Under the pieces are notes generated by a model. The model saw nothing but the letters and a program-made list of their open reading frames with translations, searched no databases and was not told the DNA's origin. A stretch of DNA of 11,884 nucleotides from Deltaproteobacteria bacterium (GTDB taxonomy: Bacteria; Desulfobacterota; Binatia; UBA9968): assembly GCA_016183075.1 (NCBI GenBank), contig JACPFH010000460.1, positions 1 through 11,884 of the forward strand. The letters are read 5' to 3'. Below, piece by piece: positions 6,321 to 11,884 of this stretch. The position numbers and the translations under genes are program-made. The first letter of the stretch is position 1, and each line of letters begins with the position of its first letter.

Positions 6321-7286
6321 TCAGTGCAGGAAGTCTTTATCGCTGGCCACGGCTGGGGCCTGTAGCTTTGCCTTGCGCTCGGCGAGAAATTCTTGCATTT
6401 CTTTTTGCGCCTTGCGGATGTCGCCTTCGTATTTCAGCAGCGTCGCCAGCGTTTCCTCGACCAACTGGTGATCCAGCCGCTCGATCTGGAGCAGGGTCAG
6501 CGCTTTTACCCAATCCAGGGTTTCGCTGATGCTGGGCTTTTTCTTAAGCTCCAGCTTGCGCAGCCGATGGAGCAAATGAACGACATCCGCCGCAAGCTTA
6601 TCCCCCACTCCCGGAACTTTGTGCTTTAGGATCTCCAGCTCCCGGTCCGGATCGGGATAGTCCAGATAGAGGTGGAGACAGCGTCGCTTCAAGGCGTCGG
6701 ACATTTCCCGGCTGTTGTTGCTCGTAAGAATCACAAAGGGGCTGTGTATTGCCTTCAGTGTCCCGATCTCGGGCACGCTGACCTGAAAATCGCTCAACAC
6801 CTCGAGCAGGAAGGCCTCGAACTCGGTATCAGACTTGTCGACTTCGTCGATCAGCAGGACCGTGGGCGCGGGGGACAAAATGGCGCGGAGCAAGGGCCGG
6901 GGCAGCAGGAATTTTTGCGAGAAAAACACGTCGCTTTCGCTGCAGATACGCTCCACCGCGTGTTGCAGGGTCCGGGATCCCGCAAGGGCTTCCCCGATTT
7001 TGTCCTTGAGAATCTGCGTGTAGAGAAGCTGTTTCGCATATTCCCACTCGTAAAGAGCTTTAGCCTCATCCAGGCCTTCATAGCACTGCAAACGAATGAG
7101 ATCCAGGTGGAGAGCGGAAGCCAAGACCTTGCCGAGCTCCGTCTTTCCCACTCCCGCGGGGCCTTCCACGAGGATCGGCTTGCGCATGGCGCAAGCAAGA
7201 TAGACTACCGTCGCTACATTTTTGCTGCACAGGTATTGCTGCTCAGCGAGCCGTTTCATGACGTCTTCGCCCGACGAAAAAACCAT
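6321..7286 (-). CDS. MoxR-family AAA+ ATPase (CoxD-like)
   Basis: A 321-residue AAA+ ATPase of the MoxR clade. Walker A is GPAGVGKT (residues 42-49, Lys48), Walker B is VLLIDEVD (Asp147-Glu148), sensor 1 is TSNN (188-191), and arginines at 201-202 (LKRRCLHLYLDYPDPDRE) fit the conserved RRC motif. MoxR ATPases act with VWA proteins in maturation of metalloenzymes or other complexes; the immediately downstream CoxE-like gene makes this a CoxD/CoxE-type pair. It is the first gene of the minus-strand operon. The ATG at 7286 is preceded by GAGGG with 4 nt spacing. The promoter should lie in the 95-nt gap shared with the divergent NRDE gene. Confidence 0.93.
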   Translation of the reverse strand: MVFSSGEDVMKRLAEQQYLCSKNVATVVYLACAMRKPILVEGPAGVGKTELGKVLASALHLDLIRLQCYEGLDEAKALYEWEYAKQLLYTQILKDKIGEALAGSRTLQHAVERICSESDVFFSQKFLLPRPLLRAILSPAPTVLLIDEVDKSDTEFEAFLLEVLSDFQVSVPEIGTLKAIHSPFVILTSNNSREMSDALKRRCLHLYLDYPDPDRELEILKHKVPGVGDKLAADVVHLLHRLRKLELKKKPSISETLDWVKALTLLQIERLDHQLVEETLATLLKYEGDIRKAQKEMQEFLAERKAKLQAPAVASDKDFLH

Positions 7287-7381
7287 GTTTCCCTCGCAAA
7301 AAACTGTAAGCTAACATAAAAATATGGGCTGAACAAACGGCCTCAATTGCGTCCCGCCGCGGGTTACTGTAAACGGTTACT
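7287..7381. promoter_or_regulatory. Divergent promoter region between the moxR operon and the NRDE gene
   Basis: This 95-nt gap separates two divergent genes and is more AT-rich on the moxR side. On the minus strand a weak sigma70-like pair can be read: TTGAGG (complement of 7341-7346) and TATTTT (complement of 7319-7324), 16 nt apart and about 33 nt before the moxR ATG. On the plus side, the heptamer GGTTACT occurs twice (7362-7368 and 7375-7381), the second copy touching the NRDE start codon; it could be an operator or chance. No good plus-strand promoter or Shine-Dalgarno was seen. Confidence 0.35.
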
Positions 7382-8191
7382 ATGTGCACTCTGTCGCTGT
7401 ATTTCCGGGAGTTTGACGGTTACCCGTTGGTCGTGGCGGCAAACCGGGACGAATACTATGCGCGCCCATCCGCCGCGCCCCAAGTCCTTTCCACGGGGCC
7501 TTTGATCTTCGGCGGCAGAGACGTTCAGGCCGGAGGCACGTGGCTTGGCGTCAACGAGCACGGCCTTTTGGTGGCAATTTTGAATCGCCGCATAGATGCG
7601 ACCGACGATCGATTCAATAAAAGATCGCGGGGACTGCTGTGCCTGGAAGTCCTCAACACCCAAGATCCGAACCGGGCCCTTGCAATCCTTGAGCGCGAGC
7701 CGGCGCACGCTTATCTGCCTTTTAATCTCCTGGTCTCCAATGATGAGAGCGCCTATGTCGCATACAACGAAGCGGACGGCATCGGAATTGTCCCTTTGGA
7801 TCATGGTCTGCACGTGCTGAGCAACACCTCCGTTTTCGATCCCCGCTCGGAAAAAATGGATACGGCGTACGGGCTTTTCCTGACAGCCGGGCAGCAGGCA
7901 TGGGAAAATCCGGATCTATTCTTCCGGGATAGGCCGTTGCCGAACCGCGCGCCAGCCGAGGGAAAACCTCCGTGTCTGACCGCCTTTGCCCAAGCGCTGG
8001 CCAGCCACCGAATGCACGGAGCCGGAGCAGACCCGCGGGGCGCGATCTGTGTCCACGCGGAACGCTACGGCACCGTGTCCTCCAGCATCATCGTTCTCGC
8101 GGGCAGGGAAAAGCGCTTCGACTACTACCATGCTCCCGGGGCTCCATGCCGGTCGTCATTTGAGAAGTGCGCCTCCCCGGAGATCCGATGA
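7382..8191 (+). CDS. NRDE family protein (TANGO2-like)
   Basis: The 269-residue protein belongs to the NRDE/TANGO2 family. It begins MCTL, with Cys2 in the position expected for an Ntn-hydrolase-like nucleophile if the initiator Met is removed, and carries the name-giving motif AANRDEYYARP (Asn21-Glu24). Further signatures are GGRDVQAGGTWLGVNEHGLLVAILNR (about 43-69), RSRGLL, and FNLLVSNDESAYVAYN. The eukaryotic member TANGO2 affects Golgi organisation and has been linked to heme or lipid handling; the bacterial role is not established, though some relatives are placed near heme-related genes. The start is fixed by the conserved MCTL. No strong Shine-Dalgarno is visible. The stop overlaps the next start as ATGA, so the Nudix-like gene is translationally coupled. 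Confidence 0.9.
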   Translation: MCTLSLYFREFDGYPLVVAANRDEYYARPSAAPQVLSTGPLIFGGRDVQAGGTWLGVNEHGLLVAILNRRIDATDDRFNKRSRGLLCLEVLNTQDPNRALAILEREPAHAYLPFNLLVSNDESAYVAYNEADGIGIVPLDHGLHVLSNTSVFDPRSEKMDTAYGLFLTAGQQAWENPDLFFRDRPLPNRAPAEGKPPCLTAFAQALASHRMHGAGADPRGAICVHAERYGTVSSSIIVLAGREKRFDYYHAPGAPCRSSFEKCASPEIR

Positions 8192-8931
8192 GGCCGGTCC
8201 GTCCAGAACGGGAGGCCGCGTCCGTAATTCTGCTTCGGCAGGTCGAGGACGGGGGCTTTGAGGTTTGTCTCGGACGGCCGGCCCCCGGAGAAGAGCCCGC
8301 TTGTGGCCCATACACGTTTCCGCGACGGGCGGTTACTAAAGAGGACGTGGCGGAGATTACCATGCGGCGCAGCCGGGGGGTGTCCCAAAGCGAGGCAAGG
8401 GAAATCCTCGGCGCCGAGCTTCGGCCCTCCGTTGCCCTGGCTCATTGGATAGCGGGTGTGAGAGCCCTTTTTGAAGAGCTGGGGGTTGTCCTGTGCGTTA
8501 CCGAGACCGGAAATCCTCCGCTATGGGAAAAACGGAGGGCAAACCTGCTGGCAAGGCGGGAAGGGATCGTGCGGGGCGAGATAAGTTTTCGGTCGAGTTT
8601 AGAAACCGAGGGCCTGGTTTGTGATCTAAGGCAGCTGCGTTATTTTTCTCATTGGCTGGAATCTGTTGATGTTTCGACTCCCGCCCAGGTGCGCTATTTT
8701 CTCGCCCGGCTTCCGGCAAATCAAGAACGTCTAGAGGCTGTCCGAAGCTTCGCAGACTGTTGCTGGATAACGGCGGACCGCGCCCTTGCCAGACACGAAC
8801 GGCGCGAACTTCCGCTTACGTTTGCCGCCTTCGCAACTATCAGAACGCTTGCTGATTTCGACTCATGGCAAAGCCTTTGCGCCGCCTATGGTTTTGACCT
8901 CAGCGAAACCCCAAAGAAGCGCCTTGAGTGA
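8188..8931 (+). CDS. Degenerate Nudix hydrolase family protein (NUDT19-like)
   Basis: The 247-residue protein resembles the NUDT19/NUDT7-type Nudix proteins that hydrolyse CoA or related nucleotides. Supporting segments are REAASVILLRQ near the N-terminus, GPYTFPRRAV, a family-type insert, AHWIAGVRALFEELGVVLC, and RYFSHWLES...VRYFLARLP in the C-terminal half. The Nudix signature is altered: the usual FPGG is FPRR, and the usual REL-x-EE-x-G reads RALFEELG, losing the first Glu while keeping the EE pair. Activity may therefore be reduced, lost or changed. I chose the ATG at 8188 because it overlaps the NRDE stop (ATGA) and has CGGAG 5 nt upstream; a GTG at 8167 is a less likely alternative. 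Pairing with an NRDE protein suggests a shared small-molecule clean-up role, which is inference only. Confidence 0.75.
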   Translation: MRPVRPEREAASVILLRQVEDGGFEVCLGRPAPGEEPACGPYTFPRRAVTKEDVAEITMRRSRGVSQSEAREILGAELRPSVALAHWIAGVRALFEELGVVLCVTETGNPPLWEKRRANLLARREGIVRGEISFRSSLETEGLVCDLRQLRYFSHWLESVDVSTPAQVRYFLARLPANQERLEAVRSFADCCWITADRALARHERRELPLTFAAFATIRTLADFDSWQSLCAAYGFDLSETPKKRLE

Positions 8932-8975
8932 ATCGCGGCTCGCCCCCTCGACCGGCACAATTTTATCTGAACGTC

Positions 8976-9115
8976 CGAGGGGAACGAGGAGGAAGGCTGC
9001 GGGCGATGGTTTAAGCTCCCTCGGGGGACGCGCTCTCGGCTGTGGCCGATGGGTTCTTGCCATGAGTCGCACCGTCCGTAATCGGACATCCACAGCCTCG
9101 CTCGCGTCCCCCTCG
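8976..9115. repeat. Cluster of related direct and inverted repeats between convergent genes
   Basis: The gap 8932-9185 contains no convincing gene. A 15-mer GGCTGCGGGCGATGG (8995-9009) recurs as GGCTGTGGCCGATGG (9038-9052; 13 of 15 identical), each copy preceded by a G-rich stretch (GGGGAACG, GGGGGACG). A third, inverted copy lies at 9090-9115. Copies two and three can pair into a long imperfect hairpin: GGGGGACGCG (9023-9032) with CGCGTCCCCC (9103-9112), and GGCTGTGG (9038-9045) with CCACAGCC (9090-9097), plus CCGAT/ATCGG (9046-9050/9081-9085) inside. CCCCTCG (8944-8950) and CGAGGGG (8976-8982) form a further inverted pair. It may be a degraded repetitive element, a structured RNA or a bidirectional terminator. 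Confidence 0.5.
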
Positions 9116-9146
9116 GTCGCGGGCAACCACGTCCGTGCCTGATGGC

Positions 9147-9182
9147 TCGGCCCCCGGGGAGTTTTCGTAGGACGCGGGCCGA
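9147..9182 (-). terminator. Possible weak terminator hairpin after glpX
   Basis: Just beyond the glpX stop, TCGGCCC and GGGCCGA (9147-9153 and 9176-9182 on the plus strand) form a perfect 7-bp inverted repeat around a 22-nt loop. On the minus strand the hairpin lies 4 nt after the stop codon. There is no U-run after it, so intrinsic termination is doubtful. Confidence 0.25.
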
Positions 9183-9185
9183 TGC

Positions 9186-10136
9186 TCAGTATTCGGGTTT
9201 GAAATCGAAAAAGTGAGTTGCGTTGATGACGCGGATCGTCCGCGTCTTGGAGCGCATGACGATCGACTGGGTTGTCGCCCCGCCGGCGAAGAAATGCACG
9301 CCCCGTAAGTAGTCACCGTCGGTCACGCCCGTCGCGGCGAACATGACCTCGCCTCCGGCGAGATCTTCGATGTTGAACTTTTTGTTGATATCCTTGACTC
9401 CCATCGCCTGGGCGCGCTCGATCTCCTCCTGGTTTCTTGGCTTCAGCCGCCCTTGCATGTCGCCGCCGACGCAGCGCAGCGCCGCCGCCGCCAGCACTCC
9501 CTCCGGAGCGCCGCCGATGCCCATCAGGATATCGATTCCTGTTTCCGACTTGGTAGTCGCGATCGCCGCGGACACATCCCCGTCGCTGATCAGCCGGATC
9601 CGCGCCCCGGTCTGCCGGACCTCCTTGATGAGCGCTTCATGGCGCGGCCGATAGAGGATGATCACGGTCAAATCTTCAATGCGCGTCCCCTTGGCTTCGG
9701 CGAGGGCCTCGAGATTCTCCGTCGGACTTTTATCCAGATCGACGACTCCTTTCCCGACCGGGCCTACGGCAATCTTGTCCATGTACGTGTCCGGGCAATG
9801 AAGGAACTCGCCCCGCTCGCCGATCGCGATGACGGACAAGGCATTGGGAGCCCCGTTGGCACAGATCGTGGTTCCCTCCAGAGGATCCAGCGCGATATCC
9901 ACCTCGGGGCCGCCGCATCCGACCTTTTCTCCGATGTAGAGCATGGGAGCTTCATCCCGCTCCCCTTCCCCGATCACCACGGTACCGCTGATCGCCACGG
10001 CGTTGAACGCTTTGCGCATCGCATCGACCGCCGCTTGGTCCGCGCCTCGTTCATCGCCTCTCCCCATAAAGCGTGCGCTCGACAACGCCGCCGCCTCCGT
10101 GATGCGGATGACTTCCAACGCTAGGTTTCGATCCAC
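9186..10136 (-). CDS. glpX: Class II fructose-1,6-bisphosphatase GlpX
   Basis: This 316-residue protein is a full-length GlpX-type, metal-dependent fructose-1,6-bisphosphatase, the gluconeogenic step from fructose 1,6-bisphosphate to fructose 6-phosphate. Family hallmarks are GRGDERGADQAAVDAMR (25-41, with metal ligand Asp33), GEGERDEAPMLYIGE (56-70, with Glu57), the Li-sensitive phosphatase motif DPLEGT (84-89), NGAPNALSVIA, YMDKIAVGP, LISDGDVSAAIAT and GIGGAPEGVLAAAALRCVGGDMQGRL. The start is GTG (10134-10136); it has a strong AGGAGGG Shine-Dalgarno (complement of 10145-10151) at 8 nt spacing, inside the end of the upstream gene, and homologues begin with MDRNLALE. The coding region overlaps the upstream mutase-like gene by 16 nt. 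Some bacterial GlpX also act on sedoheptulose 1,7-bisphosphate; the sequence alone does not decide. It is the last gene of the thrC-apgM-glpX unit. Confidence 0.96.
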   Translation of the reverse strand: MDRNLALEVIRITEAAALSSARFMGRGDERGADQAAVDAMRKAFNAVAISGTVVIGEGERDEAPMLYIGEKVGCGGPEVDIALDPLEGTTICANGAPNALSVIAIGERGEFLHCPDTYMDKIAVGPVGKGVVDLDKSPTENLEALAEAKGTRIEDLTVIILYRPRHEALIKEVRQTGARIRLISDGDVSAAIATTKSETGIDILMGIGGAPEGVLAAAALRCVGGDMQGRLKPRNQEEIERAQAMGVKDINKKFNIEDLAGGEVMFAATGVTDGDYLRGVHFFAGGATTQSIVMRSKTRTIRVINATHFFDFKPEY

Positions 10137-11341
10137 GGCTGCTTCCCTCCTATCAGGGCCTCTATCAGGGTAAAGGCTTGGTTAACGACAATTCCGGTTG
10201 TTTTTGCGTCGCGTTCATTATATCGAAGCGGTTTCGCCGTATTTCTCTGACCCGAAGAAAAGAGCACAAACGGCACCGGGTCTGGAACATGGGTCTTGAC
10301 CGCAATCGGGGTCGGGTGATCGGGCATGAGAAGCAATCTCCACCCCTCCCATCGATCCATGCTGCGTAGGATCGTCCCCACGACTTTTTCGTCGAGATCC
10401 TCTATCGCCTTGACCTTTTTCGCTGCGTCCCCCATGTGCCCGGCTTCGTCGGGAGCCTCGACGTGGATGAAAACGAGATCTTTTTCCTCGAGCGCGCGGG
10501 CGCCGTACTCACCCTTTCCCCGGTAGTTCGTATCGAAGTAACCCGTGATCCCGGGAACTTGAATCCGCTCCAGCCCTGCATAGACGCCGAGCCCGTTGAT
10601 GATATCCACCGCGGAGATGACGGCCCCGCTGATGCCGAAGCGCTTCGCGAGCGTCGGCAGCTTCGGCGCCTTGCCTTGGCCCCAGAGCCAGATCGACGTG
10701 GCTTTTTTCTCTCCCTTACCAGAACGCCTGCGATTTACCCGGTGGTTTGCGAGGAGATCCTTGGATCGCTCCATCAGGCGGAGCAGGGTGTCGGCGCCCG
10801 GGCCGTTCGGCAAATGGACGCCTACTTGACGATCCGTGATGTCGTGCGGCGGCGTGGTTGCCATTTTTTCCTCTCCGCCACGCCACACCATCAGATGACG
10901 GTAGCTTACGCCCGGATGAAACTCGATGCCGTTGCCGCCGAGCTTTCGGTTGAGATCGTGGACGATTTCTGCCGCTTCCGCGCTCGATATGTGCCCGGCG
11001 GTGAAATCTTCCATCACCGCCTGGCTTCCCTCCTCGCGGAGCGTGACCAGATTGCAGCGAAACGCGACGTCCTGTTCACCCAAGGCAACGCCCAGGCTCG
11101 CCGCTTCGAGCGGAGCGCGCCCCGTATGGTAAAGCGTCGGGTCGTAACCGAGAATGGTCATATTGCCGACATCGCTCCCGGGCGGGAACCCCGGAGGGAT
11201 CGTATGGGCCAGGCCGAAGATTCCGCGAGCGGCGAGCCAATCCATGTTAGGCGTGGCCGCCGCCTCGAGCGGGGTTCTCCCGCCAAGCTCGTCCACGGGA
11301 TAATCGGCCATCCCATCTCCCTGCACGATGACATACTTCAT
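10121..11341 (-). CDS. apgM: ApgM-type cofactor-independent phosphoglycerate mutase / proposed homoserine kinase
   Basis: The 406-residue protein belongs to the archaeal-type branch of the alkaline phosphatase superfamily. It begins [15 protein letters not shown] (metal-binding Asp9), carries [16 protein letters not shown] with the nucleophile Ser56, and has the C-terminal metal-binding segments [15 protein letters not shown] and [21 protein letters not shown]. The expected catalytic residues appear intact. ApgM interconverts 3- and 2-phosphoglycerate, but a subfamily found beside threonine genes has been proposed, from context, to be a non-orthologous homoserine kinase (TIGR02535). Here the start overlaps the thrC stop as ATGA, favouring the threonine role, while the glpX gene overlapping its 3' end would suit a glycolytic/gluconeogenic role. 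Sequence alone does not settle it. Confidence 0.9.
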   Translation of the reverse strand: MKYVIVQGDGMADYPVDELGGRTPLEAAATPNMDWLAARGIFGLAHTIPPGFPPGSDVGNMTILGYDPTLYHTGRAPLEAASLGVALGEQDVAFRCNLVTLREEGSQAVMEDFTAGHISSAEAAEIVHDLNRKLGGNGIEFHPGVSYRHLMVWRGGEEKMATTPPHDITDRQVGVHLPNGPGADTLLRLMERSKDLLANHRVNRRRSGKGEKKATSIWLWGQGKAPKLPTLAKRFGISGAVISAVDIINGLGVYAGLERIQVPGITGYFDTNYRGKGEYGARALEEKDLVFIHVEAPDEAGHMGDAAKKVKAIEDLDEKVVGTILRSMDRWEGWRLLLMPDHPTPIAVKTHVPDPVPFVLFSSGQRNTAKPLRYNERDAKTTGIVVNQAFTLIEALIGGKQPWIET

Positions 11342-11884
11342 TTTTTGCCGGCTTGCCTGAGAATGGCCGCGAGGGATTCGATCTCGGGCGCGATTCGGAT
11401 AGGCTGGCCGGACTGGTCAATCGCGGTGGCGACCGAAATCGCCGAAGCCGGCTCGGCCAAGATTCCCTCGGCGCTTGCCAGTAGCTTATAGGCGTCGAGA
11501 ATCTCCTCGTCGCTGACCGCTTCGATCATTCCGTTGGATTCATCGCGCGCGGCCAGCGCCCCTTGCCACCCTGCCGGGTTCCCGATGCGGATGGCGCTCG
11601 CGATGGTCTCCGGCCGCTCGACGACCCTGCCCAGGACGATCGGCGCGGCGCCGGCGGCCTGAAAACCCATCATACGAGGTAGCGCGGAAATTTTCCCGAG
11701 CCGCGAGTATTCCTTGTATCCTTTCCAGTAGGCCGTGATGTTCCCGGCGTTTCCCACCGGCAGAAAGTGATAACAGGGCGCCTCGCTCAAAACGTCGCAG
11801 ATCTCGAAGGCAGCCGTCTTCTGGCCTTCGATCCGATAAGGATTCACTGAATTGACCAGGGTGATCGGAAAATGGCGGGTGGCC
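11338..11884 (-). CDS. thrC: Threonine synthase, C-terminal part (5' end outside window), with apparent internal deletion
   Basis: The frame is open to the right edge; the visible 182 residues are the C-terminal part of PLP-dependent threonine synthase, which converts O-phosphohomoserine to threonine. Recognisable segments are [42 protein letters not shown] (phosphate-binding loop), [14 protein letters not shown] and [16 protein letters not shown]. After this last motif homologues normally have about 30 residues ending in V-x-x-LTGxGLKDP before a TAxD segment. Here SVA is followed directly by [10 protein letters not shown] (junction 11427/11428), so that stretch, including the Thr that contacts the PLP ring nitrogen, seems to be missing in frame. 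A GTG at 11847 is an internal codon, not the start. The stop overlaps the next start as ATGA. The protein may be impaired, unless the assembly lost 90 or so bases. Confidence 0.88.
   Translation of the reverse strand, partial: ATRHFPITLVNSVNPYRIEGQKTAAFEICDVLSEAPCYHFLPVGNAGNITAYWKGYKEYSRLGKISALPRMMGFQAAGAAPIVLGRVVERPETIASAIRIGNPAGWQGALAARDESNGMIEAVSDEEILDAYKLLASAEGILAEPASAISVATAIDQSGQPIRIAPEIESLAAILRQAGKK

Noticed and set aside
5504..6529. Plus-strand frame of 341 codons opposite the VWA and MoxR genes
   Set aside because: It spans two well-supported minus-strand genes and their junction; its Gln/Leu-rich translation is typical of the shadow of a GC-rich gene.
8786..9142. Plus-strand frame of 118 codons across the end of the Nudix gene and the intergenic repeats
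   Set aside because: It starts inside the Nudix gene, has a biased Ser/Arg/Pro-rich composition, and its second half consists of the repeat cluster.
10436..11491. Plus-strand frame of 351 codons opposite apgM and thrC
   Set aside because: Antisense shadow of an intact ApgM-type enzyme, crossing into thrC; no family resemblance.

Overview
The window is GC-rich, densely packed chromosomal DNA from a bacterium. The set of housekeeping genes and their order (thrC, then an ApgM-type phosphoglycerate mutase/proposed homoserine kinase, then glpX; a MoxR/CoxE pair leading into miaB and a bifunctional-nuclease gene) suggests an uncultured deltaproteobacterial-grade, Binatota-, NC10- or Rokubacteria-like lineage. 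That placement is inference from gene content only. No phage, transposase, CRISPR array, rRNA or tRNA was seen.

Layout. (1) Plus strand, 1-2367: the 3' end of a DapA/NAL-family lyase gene, a small single-pass membrane protein, a sulfide:quinone oxidoreductase (SQR)-like flavoprotein, and a small cysteine-rich protein. (2) Minus strand, 7286-2268: a tightly packed operon of MoxR ATPase, CoxE-like VWA protein, MiaB, BFN/DUF151 protein and a membrane-anchored TPR protein. Several junctions are 4-nt ATGA stop/start overlaps. (3) Plus strand, 7382-8931: a translationally coupled pair of an NRDE (TANGO2-like) protein and a degenerate NUDT19-like Nudix protein. (4) A convergent intergenic region, 8932-9185, rich in direct and inverted repeats. 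(5) Minus strand, 11884-9186: thrC (partial), apgM-like and glpX, all overlapping.

The main finding is in the SQR-like gene. The usual reading stops at a TGA at 1773-1775 (331 aa), but the same frame stays open for 53 more codons to 1937. Those codons encode what looks like the missing SQR C-terminus, ending in a typical lysine/aromatic-rich tail (FEKWWLWRYF). The TGA falls where SQR enzymes carry their C-terminal redox-active cysteine, and the partner cysteine (Cys160, in RCPPAPYE) is intact. Exactly 11 nt after the TGA lies a perfect 17-nt hairpin (7-bp stem, GGA loop) with the geometry of a bacterial SECIS element. The best single explanation is a selenocysteine-containing SQR-like flavoprotein of 385 aa; a nonsense mutation or base error is the alternative. 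A small CxxC protein starts 10 nt after the extended stop.

A second oddity is thrC. Its C-terminus appears to lack, in frame, about 30 residues that normally carry the TGxGLKDP motif of the PLP site, although its stop still overlaps the next start precisely. The Nudix protein has also lost key residues of its signature.
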